A DNA stretch of 64,000 bases from Coprothermobacter platensis DSM 11748 (GTDB lineage: Bacteria; Coprothermobacterota; Coprothermobacteria; Coprothermobacterales; Coprothermobacteraceae), in NCBI RefSeq assembly GCF_000378005.1, contig NZ_KB899040.1, positions 1,290,972 to 1,354,971 on the forward strand, written 5' to 3'. Every line of letters begins with the position of its first letter. Within the stretch, counting starts at the first letter, position 1. A program made the translations under genes and the position numbers. The notes beneath the pieces were generated by a model. It worked only from the letters and a program-made list of their open reading frames with translations. It had not been told where the DNA came from and did not search any database. Positions 44,305 to 52,035 of the stretch are shown in pieces.

Positions 44305-45164
44305 ACACACTCATTGAAACTCCCATGGCATACATAGAGCCTTACGGCATTTATGCAAAACTGGAACGCTTCAACCTCACAGGAAGCATAAAAGATAGAC
44401 CAGCTTACTTTATGCTCATGCACGCCTTAAAAGAGAACCTTGTGAGCAGTGGCGGAACCATTATAGAGCCCACATCTGGCAATACAGGCATTGCGCTGGC
44501 CGCACTTGGTTCTCAGATGGGCATAAAGGTGGTTCTAACCATGCCAGCTTCGGTCACACCAGAACGAGTAAAACTTGCCCAAAGTTATGGCGCACAGGTT
44601 TTGCTAACGCCTGCCGATGAAGGTATGAGTGGGGCTATCAAAAAAGCACAAGAGTTAAAGGAAGAACGTCATGGATACATCCCCGATCAGTTCAATAACC
44701 CCTTTAACACTCTTGCCCATGAGCTTACTACTGGTCCAGAAATCCTTAAGCAAATGAATTGGGACGTGCAGGCATTCGTCGCTGGAGTAGGTAGCGGCGG
44801 TACCATAACGGGCGTTGGAAAAGTACTCAAGAAAGCATTAGGCAATAAAGTAAAAATTGTGGCTGTAGAACCAGCCGAATCTCCTGTATTATCTGGAGGA
44901 AAACCAGGAAGTCATATTATACAAGGTATAGGGGCAGGTTTCGTGCCAACGATATTCGATGAAAATGTGATAGATGACATCGTTTTAATAAGCGGAGAAG
45001 AAGCCATGAATGGCGTAAAGATGCTCAACGAAAGAGGTTTTTCCGTTGGTGTTTCTTCAGGAGCAAACTTTATGGCTTCACTAAAAGTAAAAGAACATCT
45101 AAAGCTGAAAAACGTGGTAACCGTGTTCCCCGATGATGGGCTCAAGTACCTTAGCATGTTTTAA
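44301..45164 (+). CDS. cysK: cysteine synthase (O-acetylserine sulfhydrylase)
   Basis: About 287 residues, fold-type II PLP enzyme. The PLP Lys lies in NLTGSIKDRPA (~34), the substrate loop is EPTSGNTGIA (~64), and the phosphate loop is GVGSGGTITGVG (~168). Joins O-acetylserine and sulfide into cysteine. The start at GTG 44301 overlaps the cysE stop; this makes the N terminus about ten residues shorter than most CysK. Pairing with cysE shows direct sulfide use, consistent with the sulfide-dependent homocysteine route at 12.7 kb. Confidence 0.92.
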   Translation: MNTLIETPMAYIEPYGIYAKLERFNLTGSIKDRPAYFMLMHALKENLVSSGGTIIEPTSGNTGIALAALGSQMGIKVVLTMPASVTPERVKLAQSYGAQVLLTPADEGMSGAIKKAQELKEERHGYIPDQFNNPFNTLAHELTTGPEILKQMNWDVQAFVAGVGSGGTITGVGKVLKKALGNKVKIVAVEPAESPVLSGGKPGSHIIQGIGAGFVPTIFDENVIDDIVLISGEEAMNGVKMLNERGFSVGVSSGANFMASLKVKEHLKLKNVVTVFPDDGLKYLSMF

Positions 45165-45183
45165 ATTAATGTTTAATAGCTAT

Positions 45184-45212
45184 ATGACACATCGTACAAA
45201 TAAGTGTATAAT
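45184..45212 (+). promoter_or_regulatory. near-consensus promoter of the small RNA locus
   Basis: ATGACA (45184-45189), a 17-base spacer ending in TG, and TATAAT (45207-45212), a perfect -10. It lies 20 bases after cysK and points into a stretch without a gene. Confidence 0.75.
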
Positions 45213-45218
45213 AACGCT

Positions 45219-45352
45219 GTGGAAGGACTGTAACACATAACCGCGTGGCAGGCATGGGCAAGCACCTCCCGCTCCAACCTGACCACCACCCCCCTTCCCC
45301 ATCTCATAAACTTAACTCCCGGCCTCCGACCCCCCCTCGGAGGCTCTTTTTT
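45219..45352 (+). ncRNA. candidate structured small RNA (or prx leader), unknown family
   Basis: A ~130-nt transcript is defined by a strong promoter at its 5' side and an intrinsic terminator at its 3' side, and it contains no reading frame with a ribosome-binding site. GGAAGG (45221-45226) pairs with CCTTCC (45293-45298). Inside, GTGG-CAGG (45245-45252) pairs with CCTG-A-CCAC (45278-45286) with one bulged A. A pyrimidine-rich linker leads to the terminator. I could not match it to SRP RNA, 6S RNA, tmRNA, RNase P RNA, 5S rRNA or a tRNA. It may instead be a 5' leader of the peroxiredoxin gene, which starts ~134 bases after the T run. Confidence 0.55.
45322..45352 (+). terminator. intrinsic terminator of the small RNA
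   Basis: GCCTCCGA (45322-45329) and TCGGAGGC (45337-45344) form an 8-bp stem around a C-only loop, followed by TCTTTTTTTT. The stem is nearly the same as that of the terminator at 46177-46205. Confidence 0.9.
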
Positions 45353-45485
45353 TTGCAAAGATTCTTTTTCGTAAACAAAAAAAAGCTTTGTTTTCTCTGA
45401 CGTTCCCCATATCAATGTTTTGAATAATGCAAAAAGGGGTATAGAACATTTAGTAACAGAAATGTTGATATAAAGGAGCGTGGTA

Positions 45486-46139
45486 GTGGTGGAAAATGAG
45501 CAAGGAAGGATGCCTCTTTTAGGGGAAAAATTTCCAGAGCTTGAAGTAAAGACAACCCAGGGGATGATGAAATTACCCGATGATTTTAAAGGCAAGTGGA
45601 TGGTGTTTTTCAGCCACCCTGGAGACTTTACGCCAGTATGTACCACGGAATTTGTTGCATTCCAAAAACGCTATGACCAGTTCAAAGAACTTAACGCAGA
45701 ACTTATAGGGCTTTCGGTAGATCAGGTACCGGCCCACATAAAATGGATTCAGTGGATAAAGGAAAATTTAGGCGTTGAAATTCAATTCCCTATCATAGGT
45801 GACGAACTCGCCAGAGTTGCAAAAACTTTGGGGATTATCCATCCAGCTAAAGGCACTAACACAGTCAGGGCAGTTTTCATTGTAGACCCACAGGGTATTA
45901 TAAGAGCAATTCTGTATTATCCACAAGAAATCGGTAGAAACATGGACGAAATTTTGAGAATGCTGAAAGCATTCCAAACGGCAGACGCTAACCATGTATC
46001 CATACCAGCAGATTGGCCCAACAACGAGATTATGGGTGATGAAGTAATCCTTCCGCTTCCTCAGGACATCAAGAGTGCGGAGGAGCGCATGAACCAACCC
46101 AACTGCTATGATTGGTGGCTCTGCCACAAAAAACTGTGA
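45486..46139 (+). CDS. peroxiredoxin, 1-Cys/Prx6 type with C-terminal cysteine pair
   Basis: About 217 residues. The peroxidatic Cys lies in [16 protein letters not shown] (~47). Near the end, NCYDWWLC has two Cys six residues apart, the same spacing as in the Aeropyrum thioredoxin peroxidase, where they take part in resolving the sulfenic acid. Reduces hydrogen peroxide and alkyl peroxides in the cytoplasm. Three closely spaced GTG codons could start it; 45486 is chosen because AAGGAG (45473-45478) then lies seven bases upstream. Flanked on both sides by similar terminators. Confidence 0.9.
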   Translation: MVENEQGRMPLLGEKFPELEVKTTQGMMKLPDDFKGKWMVFFSHPGDFTPVCTTEFVAFQKRYDQFKELNAELIGLSVDQVPAHIKWIQWIKENLGVEIQFPIIGDELARVAKTLGIIHPAKGTNTVRAVFIVDPQGIIRAILYYPQEIGRNMDEILRMLKAFQTADANHVSIPADWPNNEIMGDEVILPLPQDIKSAEERMNQPNCYDWWLCHKKL

Positions 46140-46176
46140 TTTCCCCTTCCCCATTTAGCACATATTAGTCCCCTTT

Positions 46177-46208
46177 AAAGCCTCCGATAACCCCTCGGAG
46201 GCTTTCTT
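46177..46208 (+). terminator. intrinsic terminator of the peroxiredoxin gene
   Basis: AAAGCCTCCGA (46177-46187) pairs with TCGGAGGCTTT (46195-46205) around a seven-base loop, followed by CTTC. The preceding CCCCTTCCCCAT (about 46144) is also found before the other copy at 45322. Confidence 0.85.
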
Positions 46209-46224
46209 CATTTATAATAAGAGT

Positions 46225-48207
46225 GTGGACTCCATAGATTTAAGCAAATTAAATGAAGCGCAGAAGAAAGCGGTAACAGCCCCTCCAAAACCACTTGCGA
46301 TCATAGCAGGTCCGGGCTCAGGCAAAACAAGGGTACTTACTTATAGAGCGCTGTATGCTGTGAAAGAATGGAATATGCCTCCTGAACGCATATTAGCTAT
46401 AACCTTTACGAATAAGGCGGCAGATGAGCTAAAGGAAAGGCTGGGCAAACTCATACCCGAGGGTGAACGAATCTTTGCGGCGACTATGCACAGTTTTGCT
46501 GCACGCATGCTTCGATACTTCGCTCCTTATGCAGGAATAAGTCAGAACTTTGTTATCTACGATGATGATGACAGTAAAGGGCTCATAGAGGACATACTCA
46601 AGCGTATGAACATGGATACAAAGAAATTTAGGCCTGCTGATGTCTTGAACCACATATCGGCTGCAAAGGCAAGAATGTTTGATAGCAACACGTTCCCTGA
46701 GTTCGTACGCCAACGTTTTGGATCATGGGGCTATTACTTCGATGTGGTCCATCAGGTATTCATGGCTTATGAACAGATGAAACAGCAAAGCCAGGCACTG
46801 GATTTTGACGATCTCATTTTAGTCTTGGCGGAACGTATGGCTGATAAGCAAGAATTAAGAGAAATGGTATCCAACCTATTCGATTTGATTATGGTGGATG
46901 AATTCCAGGATACCAACCTGGCGCAGTACCAAATGCTACTTTATATGACGCACCCGGAGTATTCTCGCATGAATAATGTGACTATTGTAGGTGACCCTGA
47001 CCAATCTATTTACGGATTTAGAGCCGCCGAATATTACAATATAAAGCGCTTCATAGAGGATTACAACCCAGAACAAGTCTTCTTGGATTTGAACTACAGA
47101 AGCAATAGAGTTATTGTGGACGCTGCATCAGCATTGATCAATGATAGCCCTTCAGCACTTTTCGAGCGGAAATTGGAGAGCATGAAAGGCGAAGGTACGA
47201 AACTCGTTTTGCGCAGGCCCTTTGACGATAACGATGCGGCAGTAACCGCAGCTTATGAGGTAGGGCGTTTACATCAAATGGGTATACCCTATGATGAAAT
47301 TGCCATACTCATGAGAACACGAGCACTTACAGCTCGGCTCGAAAGAGAGTTTGCTTCGCGTAACGTTGATTATCACATTATTGGTGGCGTACCATTCTTT
47401 TCTCGTCGAGAAATAAAAGACATCCTAGCTTATATAAGGCTAAGCAGAAATCCCTACGACAGAGTTAGTTTAAAGCGCATACTCACTATGGAAAAACGCG
47501 GTTTTGGAAATGCCACATTAGAAAAGTTTTTCAGTTTTGCTCAAGAGAACAATACAGATTTAGTGGAGTCTCTAAATGCTGCTGTTGAAACATTGCTGTT
47601 CAAGAAATTCGCCCAGACAGACTACTTAGAACGCCTTTACACATTGCTACAGACATTGCAAGAAATGAGTGAACCTGCTCAAGCTATAGATTTCGTATTG
47701 GAACAAGAAAACCTGTATGACCATTTTAGAACCATAAGCAAATCTGAAGAAGAGTATGTAGAACGGACTGAAAACATAAAGCAACTGCGGTCCATAGCTG
47801 AGGAGAGCACTGATATGGAAGATTTCTTACAGCGCAGTGCTCTTGGCACCAGAGAAAACAATGGTGGATCAGAAGGGGTTGCCATATCTACGGTACATGG
47901 AGTAAAGGGGTTGGAATTCAGAGCAGTCATTCTTTATTATGTTACCGATGGATTCTTTCCTCACAGCCTTTCAGTAACCACTACAGAGAAAGAAGAAGAG
48001 CGTAGGCTACTCTATGTAGCCATGACAAGGGCCAAAGATAACCTCATTTTTTATGTTCCTTATCGCCAACCTTGGGGTAACGGTATGGAGCAAATCTCAC
48101 GCCCATCACCATTCTTACGTTCCATTCCAAAAGAACTGTGGGATGGGAAACCGCAGGAAATAGAATCGCTTTACACAAATTACTCTGCCCAACGTTGGCC
48201 TGATTAA
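46225..48207 (+). CDS. UvrD/PcrA/Rep-type superfamily 1A DNA helicase
   Basis: 660 residues with the SF1A motif series: Q motif (LNEAQKKAV), motif I AGPGSGKTRVL, Ia TFTNKAA, II VDEFQDTN, III GDPDQSIYGFR, V STVHGVKGLEF and VI YVAMTRAKD. Unwinds DNA 3' to 5' in repair or restart of replication. At 660 residues it is shorter than PcrA (~720), lacking the extended C-terminal region. GTG start without a clear Shine-Dalgarno. A TATAAT at 46213-46218 sits so close that the message may be leaderless. A parS site lies 27 bases after the gene. Confidence 0.9.
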   Translation: MDSIDLSKLNEAQKKAVTAPPKPLAIIAGPGSGKTRVLTYRALYAVKEWNMPPERILAITFTNKAADELKERLGKLIPEGERIFAATMHSFAARMLRYFAPYAGISQNFVIYDDDDSKGLIEDILKRMNMDTKKFRPADVLNHISAAKARMFDSNTFPEFVRQRFGSWGYYFDVVHQVFMAYEQMKQQSQALDFDDLILVLAERMADKQELREMVSNLFDLIMVDEFQDTNLAQYQMLLYMTHPEYSRMNNVTIVGDPDQSIYGFRAAEYYNIKRFIEDYNPEQVFLDLNYRSNRVIVDAASALINDSPSALFERKLESMKGEGTKLVLRRPFDDNDAAVTAAYEVGRLHQMGIPYDEIAILMRTRALTARLEREFASRNVDYHIIGGVPFFSRREIKDILAYIRLSRNPYDRVSLKRILTMEKRGFGNATLEKFFSFAQENNTDLVESLNAAVETLLFKKFAQTDYLERLYTLLQTLQEMSEPAQAIDFVLEQENLYDHFRTISKSEEEYVERTENIKQLRSIAEESTDMEDFLQRSALGTRENNGGSEGVAISTVHGVKGLEFRAVILYYVTDGFFPHSLSVTTTEKEEERRLLYVAMTRAKDNLIFYVPYRQPWGNGMEQISRPSPFLRSIPKELWDGKPQEIESLYTNYSAQRWPD

Positions 48208-48233
48208 ACCGCGTAAACACACACGGCGTTGAC

Positions 48234-48253
48234 AATGTTCCACGTGGAACATT
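48234..48253. promoter_or_regulatory. parS centromere site 1
   Basis: TGTTCCACGTGGAACA (48236-48251) is the parS consensus for ParB and a perfect palindrome that extends to 20 bp here. An identical 16-mer lies at 54909-54924 next to dnaA. Confidence 0.9.
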
Positions 48254-48351
48254 TCCGCTATAAACAACATGTAACCTCCCCTTAAACAATGCAATGCTTT
48301 GTAGTACTAAAATCTGCCTCATATTGAAAAGATAAAAAGGGGGCTACGCTT

Positions 48352-49680
48352 TTGGCAATTACAAAAGAGAGCATACTTAAGATACTGGAAAAAGAATCCA
48401 TAAGGTTCATATATCTGCAATTTACCGACCTTTTAGGCACTCTCAAAGCCGTCTCTGTTCCCGTCACAGAAATTGATAACATTCTAAATGGCAAGGTCAT
48501 GTTCGATGGTTCTTCCGTGCAGGGATTCGTTCGCATAGAAGAGTCTGACATGGTCCTCGTACCAGATTTATCCACCTTCGCTATATTGCCATGGAAAGAT
48601 TCTCCCAAAAAAGTGGCTCGCCTAATATGTTTTGTCCACAGGCCAGATAACGAACCCTTTGAAGGAGACCCGAGACGCATTCTACGGCGCGCCGAAGAAG
48701 AAGCCTCCAAAATGGGTTTCACCTTGAATGCTGGGCCTGAAATGGAGTTTTTCCTTTTCCCCGATGGCAACCACAACAAACATGACCTTCTCTTGGATGA
48801 CACCGCAAGCTACTTTGATTTAGAACCATTGGACAAAGGCGAAGACGCACGTCAAAGCATAGTGGTAACACTTCAGGATATGGGCTTTAACATTGAAGCG
48901 TCACATCATGAAGCCGCGCCTCATCAACATGAGATAGACTTTCGATATGACAGAGCTATTGTGAGCGCTGACAACGTGATGACGCTAAAAACGGTAGTAA
49001 AAGTCATAGCAACGCGTTTTGGGTTGCAGGCAACATTTATGCCAAAACCTATTCTGGGTATAAATGGTTCGGGCATGCATGTACACTTATCCCTTTCCGA
49101 TAAAGAAGGCCGTAATGTTTTCTACGACCCCAGCGATGAGCATGAACTCAGCATCATAGCTAAACAGTTTATCGCAGGCATAATCAAACATATAAAGGGC
49201 ATCACACTTCTGCTGAACCCAACAGTGAATTCCTATAAGAGGCTTGTGCCACATCATGAAGCACCTGTGAACATAGCGTGGTCGTTCAGTAATCGTAGTC
49301 CCCTTATAAGGGTCCCTGCAGGTAGACAAAATGGAACAAGGATAGAACTGCGCAGCCCAGACCCATCAGCAAATCCTTACCTTGCCTTTGCGGCCATACT
49401 AACGGCTGGCTTGGACGGAATAAGAAAGAACCTTACGCCACCTCCCGCGCTCGTAGATAACCTTTATGAGATGACCGAAGAAGAACGCCAACGAAATGGC
49501 GTGGGCTCGTTACCAGCCGATTTAGGTAGTGCCATAGCTGCATTTAAGGAAGAGCCGTTAAATAGGAAACTGCTCGGCGACTTCGCTTACAGCAATTTCT
49601 TGAAAGCAAAAGAGATGGAGTGGATAGAGTACAGAAAACAAGTCCATCCTTGGGAAATAGATAGGTATTTTAACGTATAA
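48352..49680 (+). CDS. glnA: glutamine synthetase, type I
   Basis: 442 residues of the short GSI-alpha form, without the adenylylation-loop Tyr context expected in GSI-beta. Conserved features: the N-terminal MFDGSSVQGFVRIEESD loop (~45), the active-site NAGPEMEFFLF (~125), HHEAAPHQHEIDF (~186), NGSGMHVHLSL (~240), and VPAGRQNGTRIELRSPDP (~322). Incorporates ammonia into glutamate. TTG start behind AAAAAGGGGG. Ends in a very stable terminator. Confidence 0.95.
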   Translation: MAITKESILKILEKESIRFIYLQFTDLLGTLKAVSVPVTEIDNILNGKVMFDGSSVQGFVRIEESDMVLVPDLSTFAILPWKDSPKKVARLICFVHRPDNEPFEGDPRRILRRAEEEASKMGFTLNAGPEMEFFLFPDGNHNKHDLLLDDTASYFDLEPLDKGEDARQSIVVTLQDMGFNIEASHHEAAPHQHEIDFRYDRAIVSADNVMTLKTVVKVIATRFGLQATFMPKPILGINGSGMHVHLSLSDKEGRNVFYDPSDEHELSIIAKQFIAGIIKHIKGITLLLNPTVNSYKRLVPHHEAPVNIAWSFSNRSPLIRVPAGRQNGTRIELRSPDPSANPYLAFAAILTAGLDGIRKNLTPPPALVDNLYEMTEEERQRNGVGSLPADLGSAIAAFKEEPLNRKLLGDFAYSNFLKAKEMEWIEYRKQVHPWEIDRYFNV

Positions 49681-49718
49681 AACGAAAGAGGGGAGCCTTT
49701 AAGCTCCCCTCTTTCGTT
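49681..49718. terminator. 16-bp bidirectional terminator after glnA
   Basis: AACGAAAGAGGGGAGC (49681-49696) pairs perfectly with 49703-49718 around a six-base loop. T residues on the plus side and A residues at the other side allow termination in both directions, between glnA and the convergent MoaD-like gene. Confidence 0.92.
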
Positions 49719-49731
49719 TTATGATGACTTT

Positions 49732-50001
49732 CTAACCACCAGCAATAGGTGGGAGGAACACAACAGTACAGCCATTTTTTAAGGCACTGCTCATACCATT
49801 CAGTGTGGATATATCTCTGCCATCTACAAGTATTCTTAAACCCTTTATAGTGTCCATGGCTGTTTGATATGCCTGTCCATATTGTTTTATAAGTTCATCT
49901 AAAAGGCTTTGAACTGTTGCGTTTTCATCGAGTTGCATAGTTTCTTTCTCTTTGTTCGTTACTTGCCGAAGATTTCCAAAATACTGCACCAAAATATCCA
50001 T
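49732..50001 (-). CDS. MoaD/ThiS-family sulfur carrier protein
   Basis: An 89-residue ubiquitin-like protein: MDILVQYFGNLRQ at the N terminus, ATVQSLLDEL in the middle, and FLPPIAGG ending in the Gly-Gly tail needed for adenylation and thiocarboxylation. It serves molybdopterin (here probably tungstopterin) synthesis. The start was moved to ATG 50001, because GAGGTGA lies just upstream; a GTG four codons earlier is part of that Shine-Dalgarno. Encoded directly behind the aldehyde ferredoxin oxidoreductase gene, whose cofactor it presumably helps to build. Confidence 0.88.
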   Translation of the reverse strand: MDILVQYFGNLRQVTNKEKETMQLDENATVQSLLDELIKQYGQAYQTAMDTIKGLRILVDGRDISTLNGMSSALKNGCTVVFLPPIAGG

Positions 50002-50009
50002 GTTACTTT

Positions 50010-51854
50010 TCACCTCGCAGCATAATCCAATGTGAAATCAAGCCCAAGTTCACGGAGTTTATCAGCTGTGGGCAAACCTGTTTCTTTATCCCATCCACGT
50101 GCCGCGTAGTAATCATCCAACAACGCATCTTGTTCAAATACTTGGCCAGCTGCAGGCCCATAAGGCAGAGGTTCTTTTACGATGCGTTCAGGCATTTTGT
50201 CATCTTTTCTTGTAAAGCCTTCTCGCGCATTGAACATACGTTCCAAATTGACAATGCGTTCTCCCACAACCCACATGTAGTTCGGATCGGCAAACGTTTC
50301 TTCACCCGTAGCGCCGTACATGAGTTGGCTAAATATATCTGGGCCAGTCATCAGTGAAGCAAAAGTACAAAGTATGCCCGTTTCTGTGAAAGCAGCCCAA
50401 TCTTGGTTGAATTTTGTAATTTCACCTTTGCCTTCTACGGCAAATCGGTCAACTGGGTGAGGAATGGGAATGCCAAACAACTCCTGGGCACCATATCCAT
50501 AATTGTGGTCTGCTCCCAGTGGAGATGTTACCAAGCTTAAGCCATGTGCTTTAGCACCCCGTGGGTCATAAGCAGGCAGTTCCAAACCTTTCACATTAAT
50601 GGCGAAATACTCTGAACCATGGCCATATTTCTCTGCCATACGCTTTGTTCCTTCTGCCAATACGTCACCAAAGCCTTCTCTGTGTGCAATCATTTCTACC
50701 AGTTTCGGTACTGCCTCCACGTTTCCGTAAACTAATTCCAAACCATCGGTATCATCTTTCGTGATAATGCCCTTTTCGTAAAGTTCATAAGCGAATCCGA
50801 TACTTTGTCCAGTAGATAGCGTATCCAAGCCCAGTTCATCGCACAACCGGTCTGCTAAAACAGTGAGACCGATTTCTGCCTTGCCCATGGGCCCTGAAAA
50901 AACCCAAAGGGTCTCATATTCAGGACCTTCGCTCCACGAACCTCTATAAGGCCCTTCCCACACTTTTGTTATCTGGCTGCACCGCGTCATGCAGTTGTGG
51001 CATCCCATTTTTCTTACACGGAGTTTGTTGTATTCAGAAGCTTGAAGTTTTTCCCACTCCGGCCCAGGAGCTTCTCTAAAGTTGCGCCAAGGGTACATGC
51101 CAAGAACAGCCGTGAGTTCGGAAGCTTGCGTTCCGCTGGTGTGCATCATCTCATACATGGGGCTGTTTCTATAAGCATTTACTTGTGCTTTTAAGGCTTG
51201 CTGAAACACATCAGGCTTAGCTATGGGCACCTTATTGTGGCCACGAACAGCCACAGCTTTTAAGTTCTTTGAGCCCATCACAGCACCACCACCGCCACGT
51301 GCAGCCGCCCGTCTATCACTAAACACACCGGCATAGCGCACCATGTTTTCTCCAGCAGGACCAATAGCCGCCACACGCACGAATGGATCGTTCAGTTCTT
51401 CACGTATGAGCTGTTCAGAATCAGCTAAGTTTAATCCCCACAGGTAAGCTGCATCTCTTATTTCTACTTTGTCATCATTTATCCATAAGTAAACAGGTTT
51501 GTCAGCTTTTCCCTTTATGACGATGACATCATAGCCAGCATACTTCATCTCAGGAGCAAAAAAACCACCGCCTGAAGACTGGAAATAGCCACCGGTAAGA
51601 GGCGACTTGAAATAAATCTCAAACCTGCCTACCGATTGAGCACCTGTAGCAGCAAGGGGCCCAGCTATGAATATGACTTCATTTTCTTCGCCATAAGGGT
51701 CAATTCCGGGCTTCAAGTCATCATAGAGCATCTTGGCACCGAATCCTCTGCCGCCCATGTAGTCTCGGATAAGCTCTTCGTCTAACTCTTCAGTGGTCCA
51801 GGTTCTGTCTGAAAGATTAACACGCAGGACACGGTTCATATACCCACCCCGCAT
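50010..51854 (-). CDS. aor: aldehyde ferredoxin oxidoreductase (tungsten bis-pterin enzyme)
   Basis: About 614 residues. The N-terminal pterin-binding domain begins GGYMNRVLRVNLSDR. FGAKMLYDDLKPG and GGGGAVMGSKNLKAVAVRG are family hallmarks. The [4Fe-4S] ligands are in GCHNCMTRCSQ (~285-292), with the last Cys in ETGILCTF (~480). Oxidises aldehydes to acids with ferredoxin as acceptor, useful in amino-acid fermentation. ATG 51854 is chosen (GGAGG eight bases upstream); ATG 51839 is possible. Forms an operon with the MoaD-like gene. The metal, tungsten or molybdenum, is inferred from the family. Confidence 0.92.
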   Translation of the reverse strand: MRGGYMNRVLRVNLSDRTWTTEELDEELIRDYMGGRGFGAKMLYDDLKPGIDPYGEENEVIFIAGPLAATGAQSVGRFEIYFKSPLTGGYFQSSGGGFFAPEMKYAGYDVIVIKGKADKPVYLWINDDKVEIRDAAYLWGLNLADSEQLIREELNDPFVRVAAIGPAGENMVRYAGVFSDRRAAARGGGGAVMGSKNLKAVAVRGHNKVPIAKPDVFQQALKAQVNAYRNSPMYEMMHTSGTQASELTAVLGMYPWRNFREAPGPEWEKLQASEYNKLRVRKMGCHNCMTRCSQITKVWEGPYRGSWSEGPEYETLWVFSGPMGKAEIGLTVLADRLCDELGLDTLSTGQSIGFAYELYEKGIITKDDTDGLELVYGNVEAVPKLVEMIAHREGFGDVLAEGTKRMAEKYGHGSEYFAINVKGLELPAYDPRGAKAHGLSLVTSPLGADHNYGYGAQELFGIPIPHPVDRFAVEGKGEITKFNQDWAAFTETGILCTFASLMTGPDIFSQLMYGATGEETFADPNYMWVVGERIVNLERMFNAREGFTRKDDKMPERIVKEPLPYGPAAGQVFEQDALLDDYYAARGWDKETGLPTADKLRELGLDFTLDYAAR

Positions 51855-51984
51855 GAACATCGCCTCCAAGAGATTTTATGAATAATATTATAACATTTAT
51901 TTATTGCATTTATAAAACAAGCCATAAGAAAACATGGTAAACAATGTAGAAGAATCAATTGTTTTATTGAGCTAAAATATGAAA

Positions 51985-52008
51985 GGGGAAGCGCTATTGC
52001 GTTTCCCC
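51985..52008 (-). terminator. terminator of the tldD-tldE operon
   Basis: GGGGAAGCG (51985-51993) pairs with CGTTTCCCC (52000-52008), one G-T pair. On the minus strand it is followed by TTTCATATTTT. It lies just after the tldE stop. Confidence 0.75.
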
Positions 52009-52035
52009 TAATGTGAATAATGTTACATTATTGAT

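Noticed and set aside
45219..45345. SRP RNA, 6S RNA or 5S rRNA on either strand
   Set aside because: The diagnostic SRP loop (GGAAG with its partner AGCAG), the 6S bubble architecture and conserved 5S blocks were not found, although part of the sequence (CCTGACCACC) is superficially similar.
45173..45646. 157-residue minus-strand open frame between cysK and prx
   Set aside because: It overlaps the small RNA, its terminator and the start of the peroxiredoxin gene; its sequence is low-complexity and no ribosome-binding site precedes it.
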